DNA of 64,000 nucleotides from Apiosordaria backusii (GCA_030549205.1 JAUKTV010000002.1:2232001-2296000); one strand, 5' to 3'; shown: positions 20,875 to 32,973, counted from the stretch's first letter. Numbers and translations are program-made. Notes: generated by a model not told the origin, from the sequence alone.

Positions 20875-22083
20875 ATGACTACGGCTGCAGTTCATGCGCC
20901 TAATACGGTGCAGTTCGTCCCTTCGGCCGTCTATGGGTCACCTCAACCCAATGCAGATGACCCGTTTCGCCATCACGCCGGCGCAAATTCTCACAACCAC
21001 CATGGGATTCACCCGTGGGGCCAGAACATTGTCGCCGGAACGGACGAATTCGACGCTCTATATGCCAAAGATAACAATCAGTACATGTATCATCTTTGGT
21101 ACTCGGACAAGCTAGCACCCTACATGGCCACAGAGCTTCTCAAGATTCAACCGCTCTCCTCTGATCTGATGAGTCGCCTCCAGAATATGGTGCAGGTAGT
21201 ACTTGAGGCTGGCATCGACACCGCCATGCAGAGCGAAAATGGCAAGAGCATTGTGACATCCTTCCAGGCCATTCTCGACGATGCCACCCAAGGGTCGAAG
21301 GACCCAATCTTTGTTCGCCTCGGCGCCACGTCCGCGAAGGATAGCTTTGCTAAGGGTGCGCCCACCACTAAGCCTTCCCCCTTGGCTCCAGACGCCGACC
21401 TTGTGCTCCGCCGTCTCCTCACCAGCGGGCGGGTCGTCGGCCGACTGCTGGCGCTTGCGGACCGTGTGTGGCCTGAGGATCCTGGCGAAGCCCTCATAGT
21501 GCAGCGCTGGTCCCCGTCTATCGACCTTCAGCGAGAGATTCGTGTCTTCTGCTACGAGGGCTGTGTCACGGCCGCCAGTCAAGACATTTGGTGGGAGAAG
21601 GCGGGCTGGCGAGACCGTTATGCGGACGGCTTCATCCAAGCCATCAACGATGTGTGGGCCAATGTCAAGGACCACCTCCCTTTCAACACTTGCACTATGG
21701 ATGTCTTGCTGACACCACCGGCTGCAGAAGCCGGCGGTTTGTGGACAGCCAAGATAATCGAGTTCAACGGCTTCGGGGCCCATCTCAACACGGGGAGTGA
21801 TCTTTTTCACTGGACGAAGGATGCCGATGTTCTTCAGGGCAGGACTCCAGGCGTGACAGTTCGCTTTGTGGACGACTGGGAACACCTCCCCACTGCGCAG
21901 GAGGATGTCCAAACACCTCAACTGTCCGAAACCATTTCACAAGACGAAGATGAACCTGATTGGCTGGTGCTCGAGAAGCAGCTCCAAGCCAAGTATGCCG
22001 ATAAGGCTAAGGATAGTGAACGCCTAAAACTAGAGGCAAAGACGAAGCTTCCTCTCCGTGGTCGTTGGTGCAGTGCATATTAG
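20875..22083 (+). CDS. D123 (Cdc123-like, ATP-grasp-type) family protein
   Basis: A single exon of 402 residues. D123 signatures: FVRLGATSAKDSF, LIVQRWSPSIDLQREIRVFC, SQDIWW, CTMDVLL and KIIEFNGFGAHLNTGSDLFHW, which form the ATP-grasp core. Cdc123 binds eIF2gamma and helps assemble eIF2, but this protein is diverged and sits among accessory genes, so it is more likely a paralogue than the essential copy. The C-terminal ~70 residues are acidic then lysine-rich. Confidence 0.82.
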   Translation: MTTAAVHAPNTVQFVPSAVYGSPQPNADDPFRHHAGANSHNHHGIHPWGQNIVAGTDEFDALYAKDNNQYMYHLWYSDKLAPYMATELLKIQPLSSDLMSRLQNMVQVVLEAGIDTAMQSENGKSIVTSFQAILDDATQGSKDPIFVRLGATSAKDSFAKGAPTTKPSPLAPDADLVLRRLLTSGRVVGRLLALADRVWPEDPGEALIVQRWSPSIDLQREIRVFCYEGCVTAASQDIWWEKAGWRDRYADGFIQAINDVWANVKDHLPFNTCTMDVLLTPPAAEAGGLWTAKIIEFNGFGAHLNTGSDLFHWTKDADVLQGRTPGVTVRFVDDWEHLPTAQEDVQTPQLSETISQDEDEPDWLVLEKQLQAKYADKAKDSERLKLEAKTKLPLRGRWCSAY

Positions 22084-23480
22084 TCGGATCAGGAGCTTGA
22101 ACAGCAAAGGTACCCAGTACAACCTCTACCAGAACCTGGCTGCCATTTATTCCCTTCTCTACTGTATCGCTGAAACAGGCGACGGCTCTTTTGTATGACG
22201 TTATGACATTTCCTTAGGTATTTGAAGGCTGTGATACCATGAAGTAACAGACGTAGGTATCCTCAAAGGCTACCTGTCGAATTAGCAAGAGATGGAAACG
22301 GAAAAGGTTAAAATGATGACAAGTCTAGTTATTTATGAATTCCTATCTTTACCTGACTTTTTCAAGCTGTCTTAAGATGACTCAATAACAGATCCCATTT
22401 CATTATTTTGATGCTTTGAAAAAGATGGACGGCGGACAAAGAGCATGCATGTTAATGCCTCCTCTAACGCTATGCTGAGATGCAATGAGACTCAGCATCT
22501 TTACAAAACCGCCGTGTTCTCAGCTGGGGAGAGGTTTCGTCCGCACCTTTGATCCCGGAGCTAATACCTTCGTTCTTTCACTGACGTTTGTGGGGCCGTC
22601 ACGTTTGATCAAAACTCTCACGATATCCAACATACATATCAGAGGCTTCAGGCTCAACTATGCACTGCTGACCTCAGTTTCAACACTCTTCCTCTAGTAG
22701 GTTCTTTATCAGATCGTAAGGTTGAGAGGTTGGTTGTTGGAATTGTGAAGGAACCGGGCTTGCGGCTGGACGGCATGACTGGCTTTGGGCACGAGTGGAC
22801 CTTCTCCGTCTTTAACGCAGAGATTGTTGCCTCTTTCATTCACCGATGCCGAAGATGGAGCAAGTCATTCTTCATAACTTGATATCTCCACGCTCTCGTC
22901 CTATAGCCAAGCCTTGCGTTACATTTCGCCGTGCCCTTTTCAATTAGCTATTCTGGCTTGGAGCCTTACACAAACTCAACCCTGCTGGTACTTCCATCTT
23001 TAGGTATCGCCCTGCCTCGTATCCCTGATCTGTGACAGACCCCATCTAGTTTCGGTTTGATAGGCCTTTTCACCTCCCTTCCATCACCTAGCATCTAGAG
23101 AAACAAAACTTTATTTCCTATGTTTATTCTCAAATTTCTTTCTTCCAAAAGGTTAATTAAACTCTTCTTTATTCTTCCTCCACTTGTAAACCCCAAGCTT
23201 GTTCTAGATTGTTATTATCTAGGCGCAACAAGGAGTTTTCCATCCCCATACTCACCTCCTAATTCCCACCCCCACACATACACATTCCTGTTACAAATCC
23301 CCCCCAGTACTCATCAACCACCCCTTTGTCTCATCGATCCCCCAAAAGCTACTCAGTACCATCTTGCTAAACACATCCACATCCTCCGCCCTTGCCTTGC
23401 CCAGCGCGGCGCTAAAACTATTTTCTTTCTGTCAGCCCATCCATCTCCCTCTCTATCTTTTGATTTGGGAAGGAAAAGGC
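22084..23480. other. Intergenic, no gene seen
   Basis: Convergent 3' flanks of the D123 gene and the Zn2Cys6 gene. Pyrimidine-rich on the plus strand from ~23160. No coding signal accepted. Confidence 0.5.
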
Positions 23481-24823
23481 TTACTTTGCATTCCTCACCG
23501 CCCACCTCCTCCCCTCCCCCCACGCAATCCCAAACGTCAACGGGCCCCTCGCCTTCCACACCCCCTCCCCCAGCGTAAAACTGCTATTCATCCCCAGCTT
23601 CCCATCACACTTGGTTGGGACGTCTCCTTTCAACAGCCGGTAGATTTGAACAAAAAAAAAGACAATGAGAAAAGTCCGGCGGGCGGATTCTTGAAAAACC
23701 CACGTTTCCCAGAATTGGCGGGTTGTGGACAGGGGGTGGAGGGGGAGGATTTGTTCGTCGGATTTGATAGTCGACTGAAGAGGTTGGGGCTGATCGGGGC
23801 GGTCAGATGGGAGATCGAATGTGCCTTCTTCAAAGGTGATATGAGACATGAGGGCGAAGGCGGCTTCTTCTAGGGGGGGGTGGTGTCGTTGATGAGGGAG
23901 AAGGACTTGTAGGAGTTGTCGAGGACGCGGAGGATTTGGTAGAGGAGGAGGGATTGCACTCGCGCGAGGAGCTCGCGGGGGGAGGTGAGGGGGAGGGGGT
24001 GGAGAGGAGGTGGGAGATGCGGGATTCGATGTTGCGGGTTATGATGTCGGTGTTGAGAGGGTTTTTGGAGAGGTGGAGGGCGCAGGAGGAGTAGGCGTCT
24101 AGCACGAGGTTAGTGATGGTTTGGATTAGAAAGGGAGAGAGGGGAAAGGATACCTTGCATTGATTGGGGCATGCTGTGTTCGTAGAGGCAGGGGTGAGAC
24201 CAGGGGGTTTGATTCTCGCAGACCATTTGACGGGGGGCGTCACGGATTTTCTCGAGGGCGAAGTTGAGTCTGTTCTTGAAGGCCCAGGCTACAGCTGCGG
24301 TTTGGGGGAGGCATGCGGGAGGGCCGGGGATGACCAGGTCGTTGATTATCCTGGTGGTGCCCGTGTCAAAGTTTGGGGGTTGAGGTGGCATTCCTTGCGG
24401 GACTTGAACTGGGTCGTTGGCGGCGAGATTTGGACCTTCGAGGACCGGGTCGAGATCGTCAAAGCTGAACAGGTCCAAAGGGTCTACACCATCCAAAAGA
24501 ATGAAATGTGGATCATCCTGCTCCTGTGACTCTAGATGTACCGAGGGGTTTTCCCAGCCGGAAAAGTCCCAAGATGATCCGGGAGTCGGAAGGGCAGATG
24601 GTGGTCCAGTCAACGAGTGAGATGGTGTACTGGGTGTTCTCGCTAGCAAGGGTCGCTTGGAGGCTCGTCCTTCGGGGTATTGGCAGACTAAGCTCCTCTG
24701 GGCGCACCGTTGGCATGCTGGGGTTTCTTGTGTACATCGTCGCTTAGCCTTGATGCAGGCTGAACAGGACTTCCGCCGTGGTGGGGGGTTGTTGCGTTCA
24801 ATGGCTGAGATTGACGGCGACAT
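23481..24823 (-). CDS. Zn2Cys6 transcription factor, two apparent frameshifts
   Basis: Exon 1 (24154..24823) carries the binuclear cluster CSACIKAKRRCTQETPACQR...C and ends in phase 1 at a GTATCC donor. The intron has branch CACTAAC and acceptor CTAG. Exon 2 (23481..24098) reads DAYSSCALHL..., then must shift at the 6-G run 23977-23982 to reach ELLARVQSLLLYQILRVLD, and again at the 8-G run 23873-23880 to reach LEEAAFALMSH and the conserved ETWVFQESARRTFLIVFF tail. Both shifts are fixed by one extra G/C, and the exon then has the right length. Either homopolymer errors or a dead gene. It probably regulates neighbours such as the divergent NmrA gene. An earlier ATG exists at 24892. Confidence 0.75.
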
Positions 24824-25453
24824 GGTATCGGTACAGTGCTTCAAGAGGTCGGGGTGGCAACCACGGTCTGCTAAGAAAGAGACTGGCACCATCCACCACA
24901 GCGGCTGAAAATCAGTTGGTGGAGACCCGGCAAGATGATGGCGTGTTTGTCAATCTGTACATCGATACCCCTCTGAAGATGCAGACTGTCAGCATGCCTG
25001 GCGGATTTCCGCCAGTCGGGAACTTGTGGCCGGCCAATGGGATGTCGTCGGCTCACAGTGCTAACACAGTGTTTTCAAACATGGTGTTACCAACATCAAC
25101 CACCTGTCTTGGCATCAACAACACTGTCGACATCAAGGTCGGACTGTTGGTGGTCTCGGACTCCGAAGACCCGCAAATTCGGTCAACAGATCTTTTCCGA
25201 TGCCGCTGAGGTGTTACACGAGTGCATTCTCCAGCTTCCAGCCTTTGTACTCGCTCTCTCTCATACTCCCACGACAGCACCATGAAGTCGAGGGCGGAAT
25301 GCCGCGAGCGGAACACTTTTGAAAGTATAAGTTACCCTAGCTTCCCCATTTACGAGAAAACCTAGCTAATCAACGCCTCTTCCATCCGATATTCTCCCGC
25401 TTCCTTCACATCCTCACCCAACCCCCGAAGTTGACCACTGTCTCAAACTCACC
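24824..25453. promoter_or_regulatory. Divergent promoter, Zn2Cys6 / NmrA-like pair
   Basis: 630 bp between divergent starts. It contains CGG triplets but no clear inverted CGG pair could be assigned. Confidence 0.4.
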
Positions 25454-26391
25454 ATGATCACCCAACCCCCAACAATCTTCCTCACCTCCGCCACCGGAAC
25501 CCAAGGCCTGAACCTCGCCCGCCTCCTCCGCTCCCAATCCCCCCCCTGGCCAGTCCACGCCACAGTCCGCTCCTTGACCTCCCCCGCAGCCATCGAACTC
25601 TCCACCCTTGGCGTATCCCTCACCCCCGGCTCCTGGGACGACCTCCCTGCCCTCCAGCAAGCCCTCAAAGGGTGCACCGCCCTCTTCCTCAACCTCATCA
25701 TTGACTTTTCTGATTTTGCCCATGAGCTCACCCAAGCAAGAAACATCCTCTCCCTTGCCAAGGCCGCCGGTATAAAGCAAGTCGTCTACTCCAGCGCTGC
25801 AGCTCTTTCATCCCTTGAGGAGCACTTCAACGTCGAAAAAGACGGCAGCCCGCTCATGGTCGCTAGCTTGAGATCTAAACAGCAGATCGAAGCCGAGATT
25901 AAAAACGGCGGGTGGGATAGCTGGACTATCCTCCGCGGTGCGAATTTCATGGAGAATATGCTGGACCCCAAGGTGAGGATGTATCCCGGGTTGAAAGAAA
26001 CCGGGGTTTTCAGGGTTGCGTTTAAACCGGGAGAAAAACTTCCGTTTGTGGATACGGGTGATATCGCCCGGTTTGCGCTGGAGGCTTTCAAGAATCCGGA
26101 GGGGGACTAAAGGGGGAAGAGGTGAATATTGTTGGGGAGGAGATAACGCCTGAGGAGTTGGTGGGGTTGTTGGGGAAGGTTACGGGACGGGAGATGAGGT
26201 TTGAAGAGGTGACGGATGAGGAGGTTCAGAGGGAGAAGGAAATGAATCCGTTTATTACGGCTGGGTTGGCGGTTAGGGTGATGGGGAGGTTTATGAAGAA
26301 GGAGGAGACGGAGAGGTGGGGGGTGGAGTTGACGGGGTTTGAGGAGTTTTTGAGGAGGAATGAGGAGGCGGTTAGGAGGACGTATTTGTAG
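25454..26391 (+). CDS. NmrA-like NAD(P)-binding protein, apparent frameshift
   Basis: Starts MITQPPTIFLTSATGTQG with a Rossmann GxxGxxG-type loop. QVVYSSAA, ILRGANFMENM and FVDTGDIARFALEAF follow. The first frame stops at 26107-26109 (TAA), but the next frame continues without gap as GLKGEEVNIVGEEITPEEL to a stop at 26391, exactly the expected C-terminal half. One extra G in the 5-G run 26101-26105 joins them, giving ~312 residues. NmrA-like proteins sense NAD(P)/NAD(P)H ratio or reduce isoflavone-like compounds; role here unknown. Codons are C-rich in the first half and strikingly G-rich in the second. Confidence 0.8.
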
Positions 26392-27668
26392 GGGTGGTAA
26401 GGCTTTTTTGTGGTTGATTAAGGTTTGGGTGGCAATGTTGGGATGGAACTAGTAGATGATAGGTGGATGTGGGATGACGATGGCATGGAATGCAAGCTGG
26501 AGACAAGATGCAGGTAATTAGTCAGTGTTTGTGTCAACTGTGTTCTTGTTAGTGTTTGTTTCGGTTGGTCAGTGGTTCACAGACTCTTTGATGTGGTGTT
26601 TTGTGTCACAATTCCACCTTGCACAACATTTACACAACAGCCCATCAATGTAGAAGAAACTAGCTGAAGTTTTCTCAGCTACGGTGTAAACTCAAAATGC
26701 TAAACGCCTTCATTGTTAGCAGGCCAAGCCTGCGAGTTAATTGCTACCTGTCACCTTGTTGTCCACGCTTTGTCCGCGGTGAGTCTTGGCCGCATCTCCG
26801 AGAGAGGGGAGGGAGTTGTAGGTTATGGGGTTGATGACGACGGACATATTTGCTGATTGCTTGTGCTGTGGTGTTGGCGGTTGTTGCCTGAATGGGTTGT
26901 GATATTGTGAATCTGAGTGATGATCGAGAGGCCTTGGGAGGCGGGCTGGGCCACCATTTATAGTATCGAAACCCGATACTTGGCCTCAAGATACGGTGTG
27001 AGGGCCACGAGATCATCTTCGCCAGAGGAAATGTAAAGTTGGGATAAATGAAGGTGCTGAGTTTTATCTCAACAGCAGGTATATGGACGGCCGACAGGAT
27101 CTGAGCCTCGTGATGATGACATATCGGATTATTATCTCAATAGGCTCGTTAAGCCTTTGTAGACGTGTTCCGAGTATCTATCCGAGCTATCTTACTCTTA
27201 AGCCGGTGACACAGCCATGGTGATGACCTCATTTTCTATGACACATCTGGCGGGTCACACATATCGAAGGTTTCCGCCCTGGGCCACATGCAACACGCAT
27301 GACAGTGTTGCACCGGGCTATGTAACCAAGAGCTAAGTGGATATCAGTTGGACAAAGACTTCGCGGTTCACGGGAGCCTGATGAACGCAGAACCGGCGGG
27401 ATGGACATGTTGAAAAACCGGATACGGTACCCGGTGATGCCTGACTTGCTCCTTCCATGGTTGCACGACGTTTCATACCCTGCCACGTGCAAATCTGGCG
27501 GGGACTCTTGGCGGGCAATTGTTTGTCAATCAACATCACGCAGGCAACAGCACCCAGCCTGCGCTAGCAGCCCTTCAACAACCATCAACCTCAAATTCCC
27601 ACTCACTCCCTGTAATCTCGCTCTCAAAATCTTCTTACAAGACTTTATCCTCCACAAACTGCTGTTGG
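26392..27668. other. Intergenic, no gene seen
   Basis: A plus-strand open frame from ATG 27401 runs into the kinase-like gene, but its first ~85 codons do not look coding. Confidence 0.45.
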
Positions 27669-29133
27669 ATGGCACACAACTGCTCGCCTTGATTCGCGAC
27701 AACAAGAACCCGTTCGTTTGGAATGGCAACGTGCTGATCGAGGAACTTGAGGGAATTCTTGGCGCCAAAATTGTCGACATCCCGCTGGTGACGGCCGGGG
27801 CAAACTGTCTGACCACCGCGACATCATGATTCGGTTTGATCGAGCCGACGCCAACATGCCCAAATATTGTAACGGAATCCTACCCAGAGTTGTCGACGAT
27901 GCTCAATGGGAGACCGCAGCGCACAAGCTGTGGGAACCAGATCCAACAATCCCCAACTCTCGCCTTCTACATACACGACTTCCTGTTCAACGTCCAGATG
28001 CTGGGACTGAAATACCCAAGGACATTGCTGGTAGACTTCTGATGGTCTTTCAGAACGCTGGAGGTCGAACCAATGTCTGGAAGCAGCTCCCTCAAAAGGG
28101 CAAGGTAACTTACGCACCCCCGGTCGCATATCTCTTTGTAAAGATACTTTTCCTGACCATGGTGTCCCACCAGACAAGCCTCATCCATCAAGCAGCCCGC
28201 ATCCGTGCATCCTTGTTCGATTTCAACGCCCCCGCCGAGTTCTTCAGCGAGTGGTTCCTCCCAAGAACCTTTACCTTCATGCCGGAATCGCTCTCTTTTC
28301 CAGTCGAACCCACTCGAGAATTCTGGACCAACGTGTTTCGTGTCAAGATTGAGGCGACAATTCGACAAGAAGGGAATATGATAGGCTGGGAGTCCGACAA
28401 CCATACCGTCGGCCCACAAGCTCTAAAGGCGAAGGAAGCTCTGCTAGAGTTCATCCCTCACATCCTACCTGAGGACAAAGGCAAGCAATCAGAATGGATG
28501 TGGCGGCCAGTCTTGGAGCACGGCGACTATGGAATTCACAACATGTCTATCACGGTAGATGAGGCAACTGGCGAGCCGAGTATCACATCTATCTTTGACA
28601 TGGACAGGGGGTGCATTGTGCGTGCCTTGCTGGTTGATCCCGAGTTTGCTGTCAGTGGTTGCGATTTCAATGCTGATGAGAACGGCGGTGGCACATTCAG
28701 CCGGCTTGAGGACGATGACCCTGAGTTCAAGGAAAGGAATATGGTTTATGCAAAGCAGTATCTCGAGGTCGGTGATGATAACGACGTTCTTCCCTTGAAG
28801 GTTCCCTAGTGCTGACTGCTCTGGTTGCAGGCCATTTATGAACACGCTCCCAATTTTAAGCGCGCAATCATTGCTGGGAAGGATGCTCGATACCTTTGGT
28901 TTGCTTTGAGGGGCTGGAGAGGGGATGATCCTGAGCAGTTCTTTGGTGGGTTGGGAAAATGGGCAGCGTCCAGGGTGGCTGAGATTGGGGTAGCCAGTGG
29001 TCACGATCTTGGGTCAGCGAAGAGCCAGGAGAATAACAAGGAGATCAAGGCCATAAATGGCGAGGAGACTCAACTGGCCGGTTGCCAGGATACAAAGGCA
29101 CTCAACGAGCAGGAGGTTCAAGAAGCGAGGTAG
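27669..29133 (+). CDS. APH-like phosphotransferase, damaged or mis-sequenced 5' end
   Basis: The body is clear: NMPKYCNG, IPKDIAGRLLMVFQNAGG, RIRASLFDFN, KIEATI, MIGWE, the catalytic-loop box HGDYGIHNMSIT, IFDMDRGCIV and a C-terminal KDARYLWFALRGWRGDDPE. Two introns: 28105..28173 (69 nt, in frame, branch CTGAC) and 28768..28830. Upstream, NPFVWNGN...KIVDIPLVTAGANC is in a frame that hits a stop at 27827-27829, while DHRDIMIRFDRADANMP is in another; about one base is missing near 27811, with no homopolymer there. The ATG at 27669 is also out of frame with this N-terminal part. Either a decaying gene or an assembly error; translation could restart at 27826. Confidence 0.6.
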
Positions 29134-29588
29134 CCACACCCGATCAACCTTAAGATACCCAATAATTGGTACAAGCCATCAAAATACATCGAGTGATCTC
29201 CAAAACTGCATTCTGTCCCTTTCGTGAGTGCCTCTTCCAAATCGATCTAGACCCTTGGACCCGACTCAAAGGATCGCAGGGGTCGGGCTAATATCCGGCG
29301 CGGCGGTTAGGTTAGGGAACAATGACATACATGCCCTTCACTGAAATGATGACATCACCACCACCCAAACCGCCGCCCCCCACCTCAAGCGACCCCTATT
29401 ATGTCACCACTTTTGGTTCATTAGCCGCAACAAAACGTCCATGTATAAAACAACCTCCACCAGCTTTTCACCAGTTCTTTCCTCAGCTCATCACTTCTAC
29501 GATAAATAAACCAGTATATTCTAACCAAGTATCTTCATACCGCAATCCTCCATTACGATCACCACAAAACCAACACACCACAACAAAA
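29134..29588. other. Intergenic, promoter of small repeat protein
   Basis: 3' flank of the kinase-like gene followed by a C/A-rich leader before 29589, with GTATAAAACA at ~29442 as a possible TATA box. Confidence 0.45.
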
Positions 29589-29990
29589 ATGAACCCCTCC
29601 GGCATGGGCTCCTCAGGCAAAGCCCCCCAAAACTCGCACGCCGGCGCCAAGTCCACAGGCGGCAAGGTCGGGGCTGTACCCACGGGCGCGAATGCGGGAT
29701 TGGGGGTGGAGAAGCCCAAGGCGTTTGACTCGGAGGGGGCGATTGGGAAGCAGTTTACTGGTTAGTAGTATCTATCTAGTTTCCCCCTTTTTTTTAAGGA
29801 CACGAGGGGATTGAGATGTGAATGCTGACGTTGGAGTGGCACAGAGGAGGGCGCGATTGGCAGCATTGGACAAAGTGTTGGGGGACCGCTGAGTAGTGAG
29901 GGGGTGATTGGGAAGCAGTTTACTGATAAGGGGGCTATTGGGGGGACGGTGCAGGATGTGCTTGGGGGTACGAAGAAGAGCTCGAGCTGA
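29589..29990 (+). CDS. Small Gly-rich repeat protein (GAIGKQFT repeats)
   Basis: Two exons: 29589..29760 and 29845..29990, 105 residues. The intron has donor GTTAGT, branch GCTGAC and acceptor CACAG. The sequence carries short repeats: SEGAIGKQFT, EEGAIGSIGQ, SEGVIGKQFT and DKGAIGGTVQ. Such EGAIG-repeat proteins occur widely in filamentous fungi; I do not know a firm function. Charged, soluble, no signal peptide. Confidence 0.82.
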
Positions 29991-31106
29991 GGGGGGAGGA
30001 TGGGTTGTACGATATGATGGGGGAATGATGTTGGGGGTTGCTTTCAAGTTGTTTAAGTAATGTTGTAGAGATAGGTGATTGACGATATCTTGGTTTAAAT
30101 TGGACGGGGTTATTTAATTCTTGGGAATAATGATGTCTGTCCCGAAAGGTGACCCGAGAGGGGCTGGTATGCAATTACCATGGCTCCAGACTTGAAGACT
30201 TCCCGAATTGGCACGGCCTACTTGCTGATGAGGCTGCTATGGGATTGTTTCCCGCCAGCTTTTTCATCCCCAGATCGTGGTTCACTTGCAACGTCTGTTG
30301 TCACCGGCACAACCTTTATGATCAGATAAGACGGGTAGGTGTAGACAGCTCCATCATATGGCTGTGCGCCACTGCTCTATGTCTCTTCTGCACAACGAGG
30401 GCGTATATAACTGAAAGCAACATGATGTTCGGGGTCATTTTGAGGTCTTCCAAGGTATTGGTCTTTGTCTTCGGCAGTTAGTGATTTGATCGACCAATGC
30501 AAGAAGTCTCAGAGACATGGCTTCGCTAAAACCATTTGTTGAACATTTTAGGCAGGATACTAGATGTTCCATATTTTGCTTGCGTGTAGTTATACGAAGG
30601 TTTGGTGGGATTGATTATTCGGAATGGCGTTGAAGGTATCCTGCTCTACTCAGGCTCTTTATTGATTTCACTACTAATAGAGAGCTAAACCACTGACACC
30701 TTTCTTTTGCCTTGGCAGGCATGATTGATTAAACGCTCATTCCCCGCCACAAACTCCAATCGTGTATCATTAGAGACAAGTCTTCCTGGTAAGCAGTTCC
30801 AGGTCTTGGCGATGCTGTTGTGGTGTTGGTGTAGCTAGAATGCAGCTCGGAAGGATGCCTCGTCCCACAACACACTCTCCCTCTCTCTTGCAATACACCG
30901 GGTCACACAAATCTTGCATCAACACACTCTCTCTCTTACAATACCCCGAATCACACAAGTCTTGTATTATACCTTCGGGATCTCAATTAAGCAAATAAAA
31001 CATGGCCTTCAAACGGCCGGGGTATCTTGACATTGAACAAATAAAGAAAATGCTGAAAAGAGGCACAAAGGCCAGACACAAACACAAGCAACAAACCAAC
31101 ACCGGT
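29991..31106. other. Intergenic with short direct repeat
   Basis: At about 30882-30972 a ~45-nt segment (CTCTCTCTTGCAATACACCG, then TCACACAAATCTTG) occurs twice in tandem with a few differences. No gene recognised. Confidence 0.5.
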
Positions 31107-32973
31107 TCAACGACCCCAAGTATAAAACTCCTCCCCCCAATGCTCATCATTCTCATCCACCTCCTCATCCTCATCCACAATGGCGTGATATCCAGTAGCC
31201 TGCGTCATGATGATCAGCATTTTGCACTTTGTTGTTTCTAGACTTTGACAGAAAGAAAAACTTACGTTTCGAGCCTCCGCTTGCAGGACTCCTCTCAGCC
31301 GCAATGAGTAGTATTCGATCAGTGCGGCTTGATCAGCCAAATCATGGCGCAATTCGGTAACATCGCCATTCGCCTCCCGAATCTCATTGCGCAGCATTAC
31401 AGCTTCATCTCTCAGCTGGCGGTTCGTTGTGCGCAGCTAGGCATTCGTTCTCGCCAGCTGGTTGTGAGACTGCTGCAGCTGGCTGTGCGCCTGTTGCAAA
31501 CGCAAAAATTCTCCTCGCAGGCCGGCGGTCACCTGCCAAAGTTGGTGCACAGCTGTGCCCATCGCCTGGGCCGATCTTTCATCCAAACTCGGCAAGCATG
31601 TCACATCGAACCCCGGCGGCAGGCGGAGCTCGACATCACCAGCACCGGCGGCGGCGGGACCCGAACCGACAGCAAGCGAAGAAGACGATGGCGCGGGGGC
31701 GCGGGCGAGGGCAAAAGAGGTTGGCGGCGGGGCGGTCGAGACGGACGCGAAGCCGGCGGACGCAAGCGGCAAGAGAGCGGCACGCGCGAAGGCGGGCGCA
31801 GGACGCGCAGCAGACGGGGCAGCGGCAGCTGTATGAAATCATGGTGTCAGCAGAGTTACGAGAGCGCAGTGAGGAATACATGTTAATATGAAAGTGTTGT
31901 TTTGCTTGGCCAGGTGGATGACGTGGGCAAATGTCGATGATGTCGATGAAGAATGATGATGTCCATGAAGAATGATGATGTCGATGAAGAATGATGTCGA
32001 TGATGTCGATGATGAGGATGATGAGGATGATGAGGATGATGAGGATGATGAGGATGATGAGAAGGGTGTCTGAACAGAGAGGCTCCTTGGGAAACTGAAA
32101 GGGGACTGGAAGGAAAGATGGGAAAGTGTGTATTGCTAATGCTATGCTATGGTAGATACATGGTCCACCACTGAACCCCACTCTGAACCCGATGACAGTA
32201 ACTCAACAACCAAGGATGATGTGGGTGGTGGTTCGAAGACACGACAAGATGTTGTGGATGTTTGATGTTGTGAGGGGAAGACAAGCAAGTCAGTAAGTGG
32301 GGCGTGCCAGATACATACCAGATGACGAAGACAGCTCGGAGGCCGAGGTCGAGCTTGAAGCAGCAGCAGCGGGCGAAGGCGAGAGACGTTGCCGAGTGGC
32401 AGGGCGGAGGGGAAGATCGAAAGTCTGCTCGGAGGTCTGCGCATCCAGTCAGCAATCACGAGTTGGCACAAAAGCTGAGTAAGTCGGCTCCAATCTGTCA
32501 TGCAAGTGAACCCCATTCTCCGCACCTATACCGTACCCTCTAAATCTGAGCTTCTTCTTGGGCTAATCCCACCACTGGCAGCTACGTGCAACGAAGCCAT
32601 GGAACCACTGTCCTATCAGAGGACTGGGGTGAGGCGGAGTCCGAAGACCAAGGTCTCTTGGTACCAGACACCTTCGATCAAGCGAACTTGCAAAAGAAAT
32701 TGCGAGAGTAAACTCCAGCACAAGTGCGGATCAAAGGTGGCCATCACCCTCTAACCGTTGCCAGGATCAGCATCGTTCTGGTTGGGCGGCGCCAACAGTT
32801 CAACGATGTGATCCCAGTCAAGGCAGTTGATTGGGTGTAATAGGCAACGAAAAGACGTCCCCGGTCCCAAGAGGTTCTTGCAGGAGGAATGGCATGCATG
32901 ACAGAAAGGATTGGATACGGAAGCGACTTACGGAGTTGGAGCGCGGACGCTTGGTCCCGTTGGGCTCGGCCAT
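31107..32973 (-). CDS. CC2: basic/Ala-Pro-Ser N-terminus, coiled coil, acidic tail; internal TAG
   Basis: Four exons fit in phase: 32932..32973 (MAEPNGTKRPRSNS), 32319..32436, 31266..31828, 31107..31199. Splice sites are strong: donors GTAAGT, GTATGT, GTAAGT, and acceptors with CTGAC branches. Introns are 495, 490 and 66 nt; the first two are unusually long. The order is a basic start, an Ala/Ser/Pro stretch, a globular patch (ELRLPPGFDVTCLPSLDE), a coiled coil, then HAIVDEDEEVDENDEHWG. Codon 184 of 271 is TAG (31437..31439) within perfect heptads NQLARTNA-TAG-LRTTNRQLRDE; the expected residue is Gln (CAG). So it is a nonsense allele, a readthrough gene, or a protein truncated after 183 residues. 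No domain is recognised; same promoter block as CC1 and CC4. Confidence 0.72.
31925..32062. repeat. GAT/GATGAG microsatellite inside a CC2 intron
   Basis: Irregular GATGATGTC/GATGAAGAAT units become regular GATGATGAG repeats. It lies wholly within the 490-nt second intron of CC2. Confidence 0.85.

Noticed and set aside
21112..21921. 269-codon frame antisense to the D123 gene
   Set aside because: Mirror of a gene with clear D123 motifs; antisense frames in GC-rich coding DNA are often open.
31329..31891. Two Arg-rich plus-strand frames over CC2
   Set aside because: They are shadows of the CC2 third exon, which has matching splice sites and heptads on the minus strand.
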